A DNA stretch of 42,050 bases from contig NZ_JADEWV010000037.1 in NCBI RefSeq assembly GCF_015207455.1, forward strand, positions 1-42,050, in the 5' to 3' direction. The translations under genes and the position numbers were made by a program. The DNA comes from Microcoleus sp. LEGE 07076 (lineage in GTDB: Bacteria; Cyanobacteriota; Cyanobacteriia; Cyanobacteriales; Microcoleaceae). Shown here piece after piece: positions 33,493-42,023 of this stretch (position 1 is its first letter; every line of letters starts with the position of its first letter). The notes beneath the pieces are model-generated. The model was not told the origin of the DNA. It saw only the letters and a program-made list of their open reading frames with translations, and searched no databases.

Positions 33493-34080
33493 ATGGAATC
33501 ACAAACGATCGCCCTACATTCTCCCCTAGAATTAACGCTCGAATTAACTGACGAGCAGTTTTTTCAGTTGTGTCTTGACAACCGGGATTTAAGATTTGAG
33601 CGCACTGCAACGGGAGAATTAATTATTATGCCACCTACGGGTAGTGAAACGGGTAGACGGAATTCAGACCTAAACTTTCAACTTAAAGCTTGGAGTCGTC
33701 ACAACAATTTAGGAGTTGTTTTTGACTCTTCAACTGGATTTAAACTGCCCGACGGTAGAGATATTTCTCCTGATGCTGCTGGGGTGCAGCGCGATAGATG
33801 GGATGCTTTAAATGCGGAACAAAAAGAGAAATTTGCGCCGATTTGTCCCGATTTTGTGGTGGAATGGCGATCGACCACCGATTCCCTAGAAAAATTGCGG
33901 GCTAAAATGAAAGTGTACGTGAAAAATAAAGCGAGTTTGGGGTGTTTGCTCGATCGCAAAAATAGAAAAGTAGAAATCTCCCGTCAAGATTCAGATGTGG
34001 AAATTTTAGACTCGCCGACAACTCTGTCAGGTGAAGATGTACTGCCAGCTTTTGTTTTGGATTTAACTGATATTTTGTAG
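33493..34080 (+). CDS. Uma2-family (DUF820) restriction-endonuclease-like protein
   Basis: 195 residues. PD-(D/E)XK-like core: ISPDAAGVQRDRW, then CPDFVVEWRSTTDSLEKLRAK, then KNKASLGCLLDRKNRKVEI. The usual Glu-x-Lys is altered to E-W-R, so nuclease activity is doubtful or uses the Arg. These proteins are expanded in cyanobacteria with unknown role. GAGG sits 5 nt before ATG 33493. The PSII S4 protein gene starts 13 bp after its stop, implying co-transcription. Confidence 0.85.
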   Translation: MESQTIALHSPLELTLELTDEQFFQLCLDNRDLRFERTATGELIIMPPTGSETGRRNSDLNFQLKAWSRHNNLGVVFDSSTGFKLPDGRDISPDAAGVQRDRWDALNAEQKEKFAPICPDFVVEWRSTTDSLEKLRAKMKVYVKNKASLGCLLDRKNRKVEISRQDSDVEILDSPTTLSGEDVLPAFVLDLTDIL

Positions 34081-34093
34081 GTTAATATTAATT

Positions 34094-34879
34094 ATGGCGA
34101 ATTTACAAAGAGAAGAACTGTTAAAAGGCATTGAAAACCGCGAATGTGTGGCGCGGGCACTCGACCAAGCCGAACAAGCAATTAAAACTTGGGAAGTTAC
34201 TCTGACTGATTTTTTGTCGCCGCCGGAGTTGGCGGACACTCTGACGGTATTTAAGCGCTTAACTGATGTGGAATTAGTTGCTTGGGGTGGCTACCCGCAA
34301 GCGGAAAGACAAAGAATTGCGATCGCCCGCTCCGAAATCCCGATCGACCCTGAAGCGGTTAACATTGCTGCGGTAGAAATCGCTGGCAATTTCCTGTTCG
34401 ATACAGCTTCTCACCGCGACTTTTTGGGGGCGATGTTAGGTACGGGAATTGTCCGCGAAAAAACAGGCGACGTAATTGTGCTGGGAGAACGCGGGGCCCA
34501 GGCGATTGTGATGCCTGAAATGGTAGAGTATTTGGAGATGAGTTTGCAGCAAGTGCGATCGGTTCCAGTAAAAACTCAGCGCATTGAGTTGAGCGAACTC
34601 AAAATTAGAGAACCGAAAAAGAAAGAAATGACAACCGTTGAAGCATCAATGAGATTGGATGCTGTTGCTTCGGCCGGATTTGCCATGTCCCGCAGCAAAA
34701 TGGTTGAATTTATTGACAGAGGCGACGTGCGAGTTAATTGGAAAGATATCACTCAAGCTAGTTATAATGTCAAGTCGGGAGATTTAATCGCCGTTAGCGG
34801 TAAGGGAAGATTGGAAATTGGGGAAGTTATGATTACTAAAAAAGAACGCTATCGAGTGCAGTTAACTCGATATTTGTAA
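34094..34879 (+). CDS. Photosystem II S4-domain protein (RNA-binding)
   Basis: 261 residues. The N-terminal part (~1-170) contains WEVTLTDFLSPPE and GGYPQAERQRIAIARSE, typical of the cyanobacterial/plastid 'photosystem II S4 domain' family (TIGR03069-like). The S4 RNA-binding fold occupies ~185-250 (MRLDAVASAGFAMSRSKMVE, DVRVNWKDI, SGDLIAVSGKGRL). A link to PSII is known mainly from phylogenetic distribution; the RNA target is unknown. Soluble. Downstream of Uma2 by 13 bp. Confidence 0.88.
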   Translation: MANLQREELLKGIENRECVARALDQAEQAIKTWEVTLTDFLSPPELADTLTVFKRLTDVELVAWGGYPQAERQRIAIARSEIPIDPEAVNIAAVEIAGNFLFDTASHRDFLGAMLGTGIVREKTGDVIVLGERGAQAIVMPEMVEYLEMSLQQVRSVPVKTQRIELSELKIREPKKKEMTTVEASMRLDAVASAGFAMSRSKMVEFIDRGDVRVNWKDITQASYNVKSGDLIAVSGKGRLEIGEVMITKKERYRVQLTRYL

Positions 34880-35197
34880 TTCGGAAATTTGGAATTGGGT
34901 AAATATAGCAATCCTCGCATCATTTTCAATAACTGGTTAAGAGGCTAAGAGCCTAGGAATCGATGTCACTTTTGAAGAGCCTCCTGCGAAAAGGTCGGCA
35001 GAGCCTCGCCTATCTGCGTTACCAGGCAGAGCCTGGTAACGAGTAGAACAATTTTTTTAGAATTTATCATGTATTGTACCGCAGATGTGGTACAATTATA
35101 AGTTGGCTGGCTTCGCTTTGGGCTGAAACAATGCTTCTAAATTATCTGTCAGTGTTTAACATTAAGCTATTCACCTCTAATTGCTGGAGTTCAGTCT
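34880..35197. other. 318-bp intergenic region with hairpin repeat copy 2
   Basis: 34997-35042 carries GGCAGAGCCTCGCCTATCTG followed by a GTTACCAGGC/GCCTGGTAAC hairpin, the counterpart of 11151-11196. Around 35070-35100 is a smaller GTACCGCA/TGTGGTAC stem. No ORF. Confidence 0.7.
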
Positions 35198-35839
35198 ATG
35201 AGAAAGCCACAAACTGTTAAAGCTTTGGAAGACCTAGGACGGGTTCAACTCTCTAAGAGTTTTTTCATGCGTGAGTTTCTTTATTCAGAAATCTCTCAAA
35301 TTGAAGATATCCCTAACATTCCTAGCGATACTGAGTTGGCGATCGCAGCAGGAAAGAATTTGTGTGAGAGGGTGCTTGAACCAATTCAAGATGCGCTTGG
35401 TCGGATTAGTATCCGCTCAGCCTATCGTTCTTGTGCGGTGAACGCCAAAGGAGCAGAGAATAAAAATCAGTACAACTGTGCCAGTAATGAGGCCAACTAT
35501 GCAGAACATATCTGGGACGTAAAGGATTCAGATGGGTATATGGGAGCAACAGTATGTATTGTTGTTACATCATTCATCCCTTACTATGAACGCACTCAAG
35601 ATTGGACAGCATTGGCATGGTGGATACATGATCACATTGATGCTTATGCAGGAATGACCTTTTACCCAAAGTATGCAGCGTTCAACATTAGGTGGAGCGA
35701 GAAACCTAATGTTTCAAAAGTAATTAATAGCTACGTAGAAAACCCGCACACTGGTAAGAGAGGGTGTCTGACAAAGGAGGGGATGGATAATTTCTCAGGT
35801 TCGCACGAGCAGTTTTACCAAGAGTTTATCGATCGCTGA
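35198..35839 (+). CDS. Peptidase M15-like protein
   Basis: 213 residues. LSKSFFMREFLYSE and LCERVLEPIQDALGRISIRSAYRSC match the M15 (D-Ala-D-Ala carboxypeptidase/endolysin) start: EF..S, then LEP....LG.I.I.S.YRS. The zinc site would be the AEHIWD region (H-x2-D where family members have H-x6-D) and a later DHIDAY. The match is loose, with several extra Cys, so catalytic competence is uncertain. No signal peptide or holin/phage neighbours. GGAG lies 8 nt before ATG 35198. It could be a peptidoglycan peptidase or a degenerate homologue. Confidence 0.55.
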   Translation: MRKPQTVKALEDLGRVQLSKSFFMREFLYSEISQIEDIPNIPSDTELAIAAGKNLCERVLEPIQDALGRISIRSAYRSCAVNAKGAENKNQYNCASNEANYAEHIWDVKDSDGYMGATVCIVVTSFIPYYERTQDWTALAWWIHDHIDAYAGMTFYPKYAAFNIRWSEKPNVSKVINSYVENPHTGKRGCLTKEGMDNFSGSHEQFYQEFIDR

Positions 35840-36010
35840 CTAACCATCATTCTTGAACCTCAATGCTCTAATTGTAACCCTGCTGCGAATCTCTCCATCG
35901 ATCGCCCTTTTCCCATATCCTAGAAAAACACAGCTATTCAAATCATAAAAAACATAAAATTAGTATCGTAATCGAGTAAGATGTAGGATAAAATAGCTAG
36001 TCATGATATA

Positions 36011-36358
36011 TCAATTTGTGCAAACAATTAAGCAGGCTACTAATTCTTCTATAACTGCTGCCGACACTTGGCTGAGACATTTAAAAAATCGCTCACTACC
36101 TACACTTCTAATTTGCAAAATATTACCTGCTGAGTCTGTATCTAACCCGTTTTATTCTGTTCGCTGGATGGGAATCATGAAGGGTCGATTTTGAAATTTT
36201 GGCTGCCATTTTGCCACAGGAATGATAATCCTCATTGGAATAGAACTTAACATTTCAGAACTTATGATAACAGCCGGACGAGTTTTTTGAATTTCTTGGC
36301 CTCGGGTTGGATCTAGTTGTACTAGCCAAATCTCTCCTCGTTTGGAGTTAGCAGTCAT
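36011..36358 (-). pseudogene. MazF/PemK-family toxin interrupted by an in-frame TAA
   Basis: The frame starting at ATG 36358 encodes KRGEIWLVQLDPTRGQEIQK then TRPAVIISSE, a textbook MazF/PemK N-terminus, and stops at TAA (36152-36154) after 68 codons. Reading on in the same frame gives NGLDTDSAGNILQIRSVGSE and IEELVACLIV before TGA at 36011-36013, exactly the NGL..S.A...Q.RSV end of the family. The full gene is thus 115 codons with one nonsense codon. Intact members cleave mRNA. The antitoxin overlaps it by 11 bp upstream. A 68-residue product would lack the C-terminal half. Confidence 0.85.
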
Positions 36359-36689
36359 ATTCAGTCTCCCAGTCTTCGCTGTCGAGTACAGAAAATTCAG
36401 TTAATTCAGGATCGGTCAAAAAATCTTGGGCTGTGACAGCCATATATGGTGCTAGTATTTTATGGCGTTCCGCGATCGGCAATTTAGCAATTTCTGTGAA
36501 AGATAGCTTGAGTGGTGGCGGTTGTGTTAGCAAACTGCTGTACTCATCACTTTCTTTTGATAAATCTTGTGTCTGGTGCAATTTGTGTACTAGAAATTGC
36601 GCGAAATCGAGCACTTCCTGCTGTTTATCTGTCGAAAGCATCCGCAGATTATCTAATAATATTTTTTCGATATCGAGTGTTTGTGTCAT
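36348..36689 (-). CDS. DUF2281-type antitoxin of the broken MazF/PemK toxin
   Basis: 113 residues. N-terminal helices LLDNLRMLSTDKQQEVLDFA and QFLVHKL resemble DUF2281/VapB-like antitoxins. The acidic C-terminus (SFTEIAKLPIAERHKILAPYM ending SVLDSEDWETEYDC) resembles antitoxins that partner PemK toxins. Its last codons overlap the toxin start by 11 bp, the normal arrangement. AGG about 9 nt before ATG 36689. It appears intact, while the toxin is not. Confidence 0.75.
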   Translation of the reverse strand: MTQTLDIEKILLDNLRMLSTDKQQEVLDFAQFLVHKLHQTQDLSKESDEYSSLLTQPPPLKLSFTEIAKLPIAERHKILAPYMAVTAQDFLTDPELTEFSVLDSEDWETEYDC

Positions 36690-36837
36690 TGATTTTTACC
36701 TGCACATCGAGCGTGTTTTTGTAGGGTGCGTACTCCACACTTTACCTGTTCTATTATATCAAATTTGCACTGTCAGCAGCCGATCGCCCTTTTCGATCGA
36801 TCTGAGATTTTGCAAAAGGTCTATCATGCAAAGCCAA

Positions 36838-38526
36838 CTAACCATCACCTTGAACCTCAATAGTATAACTGTAGCCCTGTTCAGTCAGAAACAGTTGGCG
36901 GTGTCGCGCAAAATCCTCCTCGCAAGTTTGTAGCGAAACTAATGTATAAAAACTCGCAGTATGTCCATCAGATTTCGGGCGGAGAATTCGTCCGAGGCGC
37001 TGCGCTTCTTCTTGGCGAGAACCATACTTTCCCGATACTTGAATCAACACATCGGCATCGGGTAAATCGACGGCAAAATTGCCTACGCGAGATAGAATTA
37101 ATCCGGGAATCTGTTTGTGACGGAATGCTTCGTACAGCCGATCGCGCTCAACCTGTTTTGTCTTCCCCGTAATCAGCGGCAAATCGGTAACTCGGGCGAT
37201 CGCATCCAACTGTTCCAGAAACTCACCAATAATTAAAATACGGTGTCCCGCCTCCTTTTGCAACAAACTTTGCACCACATCCAACTTACCCGGATTTTCC
37301 GCAGCAATCCGAAACTGACTGCGGCGGGGCGCGAGGGCATATTCCATTTTCTCCGCCTCATTTTGGGCGACGCGGATTTCGGTACAATTAGCAGTAGCAA
37401 TAAATCCTTGTCCTTCCAATTCCCGCCAAGGTACGTCATAGCGCTTCGGGCCAATTAGCGTAAAAACATCGCCTTCCTTCCCGTCTTCGCGAATCAATGT
37501 CGCAGTTAAACCTAACCTGCGCCGCGCTTGTAAGTCGGCCGTAATCCGAAATATCGGTGCGGGTAATAGATGAACTTCATCATAAATAATCAGTCCCCAG
37601 GATTGGGCGTTAAATAACTCGAAATGCGGGAATTCATCATCTTTAGTCGATCGATAACTGAGCATTTGGTAAGTCGAGAGAGTTACAGAAGCCGTTTTTT
37701 TGCTGTTGCTGCTGTACTCGGCGATCGCATCTTCAGTTAAACTCGTCTTGTCCAATATTTCCCTGCGCCACTGGTGCACCGAAGTCAAACTGCTGGTGAG
37801 AATCAATGTTTTTTGCTGCACCAAACTCATCGCAATCATCCCCACAATCGTCTTACCAGCGCCGCAGGGTAGGACGATCGTCCCACTACCGCCTCTAACC
37901 TCTCCTCCTTGATAGAATGCTTCTACTGCTTCCTTTTGATAGGCGCGCAAATTAAAGGGTAAGTCGCCTCCTAAAGTACGATCGCGCAACGCAATTGCTA
38001 ACTCGGCACCTTCGACATATCCAGCCAAATCTTCCGCCGGATAACCTACTACTAGCAAAGCTTGTTTGAGTACACCGCGATTCCCCGCATCAACTTGAAA
38101 GCAAAGATCCGAGATCCGCTTACCTAACAGCGGTTTTATGCGATCGTCCCGCACTAGCAACTCCGTCAGCGGGCGATCGACAATCCGCAGTTGTAAATCG
38201 GGATTTTCCGCATCAATCCTTTCAATTACCGTCAATCCGTAGCGCGTACCGAGTAGTTCAATTTCTTGGGCTACCGACTCAGGAATCGGATACTTGGCAT
38301 ACTTTCGCAAAGCCTGAATCATGTATTCAACTAACATTCCCGTCGCCCGCGCATTCCATACGCTCAGAGGCGTGATGCGATAGGTATGGATGTGTTCGGG
38401 ACTTTTGATTAATTCGGCAAAAGGGGCGATCGCTTCTCGTGCTTGTTGTGCTGTCGGGGCATGAACTTCTAGTAAAATTGAGCGATCGCTCTGCACGATT
38501 AAAGCATTTTCAGCAACATAACTCAT
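36838..38526 (-). CDS. XPB-like SF2 DNA helicase
   Basis: 562 residues. The N-terminal ~200 contain the XPB-type damage-recognition-like domain (LRIVDRPLTELLV precedes the motor). SF2 motifs: Q/I region FNLRAYQKEAVEAFYQGG; Walker A VLPCGAGKT; DEVH (IIYDEVHLLP); LTATLIREDG, which includes the RED element of XPB; and motif VI QRLGRILRPK. XPB unwinds DNA in nucleotide-excision repair and transcription in eukaryotes and archaea; bacterial copies are patchy. The large protein encoded just upstream on the same strand has the look of its partner. Soluble, ATG 38526. Confidence 0.9.
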   Translation of the reverse strand: MSYVAENALIVQSDRSILLEVHAPTAQQAREAIAPFAELIKSPEHIHTYRITPLSVWNARATGMLVEYMIQALRKYAKYPIPESVAQEIELLGTRYGLTVIERIDAENPDLQLRIVDRPLTELLVRDDRIKPLLGKRISDLCFQVDAGNRGVLKQALLVVGYPAEDLAGYVEGAELAIALRDRTLGGDLPFNLRAYQKEAVEAFYQGGEVRGGSGTIVLPCGAGKTIVGMIAMSLVQQKTLILTSSLTSVHQWRREILDKTSLTEDAIAEYSSNSKKTASVTLSTYQMLSYRSTKDDEFPHFELFNAQSWGLIIYDEVHLLPAPIFRITADLQARRRLGLTATLIREDGKEGDVFTLIGPKRYDVPWRELEGQGFIATANCTEIRVAQNEAEKMEYALAPRRSQFRIAAENPGKLDVVQSLLQKEAGHRILIIGEFLEQLDAIARVTDLPLITGKTKQVERDRLYEAFRHKQIPGLILSRVGNFAVDLPDADVLIQVSGKYGSRQEEAQRLGRILRPKSDGHTASFYTLVSLQTCEEDFARHRQLFLTEQGYSYTIEVQGDG

Positions 38527-38936
38527 AATTAACAGTTGACAGTTGACAGTTGGCAGTTGGCAGTTGACAGTTGATAGTTGACAGTTGACAGTTGATAGTT
38601 GATAGAAAGCCCTTCGACTTCGCTCAGGGTAAAAAGAGGCAAGAGGGAAGAAGGAAGAAGGAAGGAAGAGAAATGTTTGGTTTATTTGTTCCAGTCTATG
38701 TCAAAGGTGCGTCGCGATCGAGATTGTATATCTTTTTTAGGGATTTATCGCCAGCGACGCACCCTACAAATACTGGCGATTAGGGTTTTCCCCCCTAGCC
38801 CCCGCAACGATTTGGGGGGGGGGACAGGATGCTTCTCAAAGTCCCCCTTTTTAAGGGGGATTTAGGGGGATCTGGCCTCGGCTATAAACGAAAGATACAA
38901 AAGTCGCCATTGTTGAGACTAATACTATCAGGCGTA
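38527..38936. other. 410-bp region between helicase genes, repeat-filled
   Basis: Ten GTTGACA-type heptads (38532-38601), a purine-rich GGAAGAAGGAAG tract (38640-38680), an inverted GGTGCGTCGC/GCGACGCACC pair (38706-38715, 38753-38762), and CCCCCT/AGGGGGA hairpins (38790-38870). No ORF is convincing. Such dispersed material suggests that helicase and partner are not closely co-transcribed. Confidence 0.7.
38532..38601. repeat. Ten tandem ACAGTTG heptads
   Basis: Units ACAGTTG (x6), GCAGTTG (x2) and ATAGTTG (x2) run uninterrupted for 70 bp immediately upstream of the XPB start codon on its side, the longest run of this STRR family in the window. Confidence 0.95.
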
Positions 38937-40817
38937 TTATTTATCAGTCTGCGGCAACACATAACCCATTTGTCGCAGGGCGGTGCGAAATTTCGTTTCC
39001 TGGCCCAATGGAACTGCTAAAGTGCGATCGCCCGCCAACTGACAGAATTTTTTAGTACGAGAATCATTGGCAATCAGCAACGCTAAATGGGCGTTAGTAC
39101 ATTCGATCAATTTTACAGTACCTAAATCTTGCAAACTATTCGATCTTTCTCTAACATCTGTCAGAAATTGCTGCACGGTTTGCGGTAGCGGTTCCACACT
39201 CCTTGCCTCTAAAAACTCCGCAAACTCTGCTAGCGAATATCCGCTTTCAATAGCTACAAACAACTTTAGCCGATCGAGCCGCCACACGAGATCCGAGACT
39301 TTTTTAGTGTAGAGATCGAGGACGATCGCATCAGATGCGGCGAAGGCTTCTGTTGCCACAACAATTTCTTGATTCGGCAGTACCCGCAGCGTTTGACGGA
39401 TCTCAATTGCTGGCGGAGTATACTTATCCGTCAAACCCAAACAGTAAGCCCCCAAAGTCGTCAGACGGAAAGAAATTAAACCATCGTAGCGACTGAGGAA
39501 TTCCAGATCGTCGGTTCCCCAAAGATCGTCAAAATCGCTCGGTACGAGGGACGGCTCGACATAAGCAACATCAATAATTCCCAAAGTAGCAGCATATTCA
39601 AACAACACGCAGCGCATATATCGTTCTTCCAGAATATGCCAAGTGTAAGAAGTCAAATCTGATAAACTCCCATACCCCAATTCACCAATATACAGATAGT
39701 AGGGTTCCTCCGTCACGTTAAATTGGTGACCAGTTGCTACTAGATAAGTGCTGAATTCATTAAACAGAATCCACTTACCCACAGGACATTCTGCCAGCAC
39801 GCAGGCGATCGCATCTCTCCGCCACGTCACATCCGTCATGCCGCGCGCGCCCCTGCCAGTTTGTCCTTTGATCGGATCAATGCGGCGAAATTCATCAAAA
39901 GTCTTTGTCTGCAACCAGCGCTTCCATGCTGTTTGTAAAGCTTTTGCAGGTGGTTCTTGCAAGGCTTTCTGTCCCGCTTTTGTCAAAACCAGCTTTTTGC
40001 CCGATCGTTCCGCGAACTTGCTTGCTTGAGCGATCTGTGCCCAAGCAAAAGCCTTAATGTTACCGACTTCAGAGAATACTTCATCATCATATTCCCTGCC
40101 TAAGCTCAGGGTAGCTTGGCGCTGTTCCTCGTTATAAAAATCACCGCCTTGCAACACAGCGGCGATCGCTTTTACACTTGCAGCAGCAGGCAATGCAGTT
40201 TGATCGCTGACAGAAACTTTGCCCGACTGAATCAGACGCAAAACCGCTGCCAAATCCTTTACCGCTGCCACTTCCATTTCAGCAGCAGTCACAGGAAGTT
40301 CCCATTTTTCTATTTCTGTTTTACCTGTACTGTAATTGTATTTTTCTACTTGGAGTTCAATAGTTTTTGGTAGCGTGTCCCCAATCTGACTCAAGCTGGT
40401 TTTTTGGGGTTTTGGCACAAACTTCAGCAATTCTTCCCCCAAGTCGTAGGGCATCGTGCTGCCGTAGATAAATAAGCACAGTAGCGATGGTTCTCGGTTG
40501 TATCCATAGCGATCGATCGTTCCCCAGTTGGGATATTGTCCGTATTTCGCCCTAAATATTTCGGCATAATAGTGATCGTCCGATCCGTGTACAACTTCAG
40601 CTACCGCCGCTTTTTGGAGGTCATCTAACTGCATCCAAACTTGCTTGAGTTTCTGTCCATGCAATTGCTCTTTAATCGCAGCAACCAAGTCAGCTTTGCG
40701 GCTTAATTTACGCGTCTCCGGCAACAGTGCATTCAGCTTTTTTAAATTGTCAACAATTATCCCTTCGAGTGCCTGTTTGAGCGTAATGATATTATCAGTA
40801 GTTTGGTAACGCGGCAT
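38937..40817 (-). CDS. Large helicase-associated protein (XPB/Ssl2 partner type)
   Basis: 626 residues from ATG 40817 (an in-frame TTG at 40829 would add 4). N-terminal ~1-110 helical, SAP-like (TRKLSRKADLVAAIKEQLHG). Middle ~190-330 resembles winged-helix repeats (VKDLAAVLRLIQSGKVSVSD, GKKLVLTKAGQKAL). C-terminal ~440-590 has the 'helicase C-terminal/XPB N-terminal' look (LRVLPNQEIVVATEAFAASD, FVAIESGYSLAEFAEFL, TVQQFLTDV). No ATPase motifs. In mycobacteria an XPB gene lies beside a protein of this type, supporting a two-component system. The role (DNA loading or regulation) is inferred. Confidence 0.8.
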   Translation of the reverse strand: MPRYQTTDNIITLKQALEGIIVDNLKKLNALLPETRKLSRKADLVAAIKEQLHGQKLKQVWMQLDDLQKAAVAEVVHGSDDHYYAEIFRAKYGQYPNWGTIDRYGYNREPSLLCLFIYGSTMPYDLGEELLKFVPKPQKTSLSQIGDTLPKTIELQVEKYNYSTGKTEIEKWELPVTAAEMEVAAVKDLAAVLRLIQSGKVSVSDQTALPAAASVKAIAAVLQGGDFYNEEQRQATLSLGREYDDEVFSEVGNIKAFAWAQIAQASKFAERSGKKLVLTKAGQKALQEPPAKALQTAWKRWLQTKTFDEFRRIDPIKGQTGRGARGMTDVTWRRDAIACVLAECPVGKWILFNEFSTYLVATGHQFNVTEEPYYLYIGELGYGSLSDLTSYTWHILEERYMRCVLFEYAATLGIIDVAYVEPSLVPSDFDDLWGTDDLEFLSRYDGLISFRLTTLGAYCLGLTDKYTPPAIEIRQTLRVLPNQEIVVATEAFAASDAIVLDLYTKKVSDLVWRLDRLKLFVAIESGYSLAEFAEFLEARSVEPLPQTVQQFLTDVRERSNSLQDLGTVKLIECTNAHLALLIANDSRTKKFCQLAGDRTLAVPLGQETKFRTALRQMGYVLPQTDK

Positions 40818-41059
40818 AATTTTTAGCAATGCGCCCGCTTCAAAATTGTTTTAGCAACCCAACTATAACAACTTTACGCGATGCCTCACTTGAACTTTTA
40901 TTACAAAATCCAGAAATCTAGTTAAACAGTTACGGTACGATGAACCGGAACCGTACATAGGTTATTTATTTTGATTTTTAAGCTCATATTTGCATCCCTA
41001 AAATTACCGGGCTCAATAGTCGTCATCAAGTCCTTCGTCAGTTTCTGACATCTTTGCTT

Positions 41060-41344
41060 TCAATCGTTGGAATTTTGCTGCTTTCTTCTGCCGAACAAAC
41101 CCGACATACTTAAACCTGTCACCAGCAAGCCGAGCATTCCCAAGCCGTTTAAAATCGGGTAAATTGCTTGCAGGTGAAAGATTTCACCAGTATGAACTTT
41201 TAACATAAATCTCGATGAAATTCCCAGATTTAGCGGCCACTCCCGACCAATCGTTGCAGCCATTCCCGTCAACACAGTTAGGGTTAGGGGTAAAGCAACA
41301 ATAATGCCTATCATGCGGTGGTACTTGCGAAAAGCTTTCTTCAT
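41060..41344 (-). CDS. Small two- to three-span membrane protein, PepSY-associated-TM-like
   Basis: 94 residues from ATG 41344; an open frame extends 31 codons upstream without support. RKYHRMIGIIVALPLTLTVL resembles the first helix of PepSY-associated membrane proteins (R.yHR..G....p....tltG), which is followed by FMLKVHTGEIFHL and a second helix GLGMLGLLVTGLSMSGLF. Two His (H9, and H in VHTGE) could ligate metal or heme. It follows the lipoprotein gene on the same strand by 115 bp, and a joint metal-related function is a guess. Confidence 0.6.
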   Translation of the reverse strand: MKKAFRKYHRMIGIIVALPLTLTVLTGMAATIGREWPLNLGISSRFMLKVHTGEIFHLQAIYPILNGLGMLGLLVTGLSMSGLFGRRKQQNSND

Positions 41345-41459
41345 AGTGGTTGAAAATTTTGGAATATTCAGGTTATATAAAGAAATTGTTGAGTGCTTGT
41401 TTATAAGTAATTGCGCCGATCGCAAAATTAGAAACAAGCACTCAATTTAGCAATCTATC

Positions 41460-41894
41460 TTACATTTTGGGAATGCTATTAACCGTCGTTTCTAGCGAGT
41501 CCAACTGAGCCAGCACTTTGTCTTTGCTTGACTGACCTTTTTTGAGACCGTCTGTTACTTTTTCGGCGCTATCTTCAACTGCTTCGTAGCTTTTAGGAGC
41601 TTTGGCTTTGATGCCGTCTTCTACTTTTTTCCAGGCATTCTCAAATTTGTCAAATTCGGTTTTTGCTTTGACGAAATCACCAGTTTGAACCGCTGCTTTG
41701 GTACTGGACACGACAGCACTCAATTCTGCATAGTTTCCTTGGGGTGCTGCTTTCTCAGTTTTTACAACAGCAGTAGCAGCAGGAACTGGGGTGGGTGAAG
41801 TTTGGGGAGTGGAAGCTTCCTTAGCGCTGTCGCAACCAGCCAAAGCTAGAAGGGTGACTGCACTCAGGACAAGGATTTGATTGAAACTAGCCAT
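41460..41894 (-). CDS. Lipoprotein with DUF4363-like helical domain
   Basis: 144 residues. Signal peptide with lipobox LALAGC (Cys21) predicts a lipid-anchored periplasmic protein. A Ser/Thr/Pro linker ~22-45 is followed by helical sequence with repeating AKTEFDKFENAWKKVEDGI and KAPKSYEAVEDSAEKVTDGL, reminiscent of the DUF4363 family and, distantly, of imelysin/EfeO-type helices. No catalytic motif. First gene of a probable pair with the membrane protein at 41344. TAGGAG lies 8 nt before ATG 41894. Confidence 0.75.
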   Translation of the reverse strand: MASFNQILVLSAVTLLALAGCDSAKEASTPQTSPTPVPAATAVVKTEKAAPQGNYAELSAVVSSTKAAVQTGDFVKAKTEFDKFENAWKKVEDGIKAKAPKSYEAVEDSAEKVTDGLKKGQSSKDKVLAQLDSLETTVNSIPKM

Positions 41895-42023
41895 ACAAAC
41901 TCCTAAAAAAATTAATACTACAATCTATTTTGTCACAAAACTAGCAGATCGATCGCTCAACTGTGCTGCTAAGGAATGAGAATTAAATAACTTACCATTT
42001 TTATTATTCTTGTGGGATGGGCT

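Noticed and set aside
36003-36194. 63-codon plus-strand ORF
   Set aside because: Wholly antisense to the C-terminal part of the broken MazF/PemK gene, which explains its codon structure.
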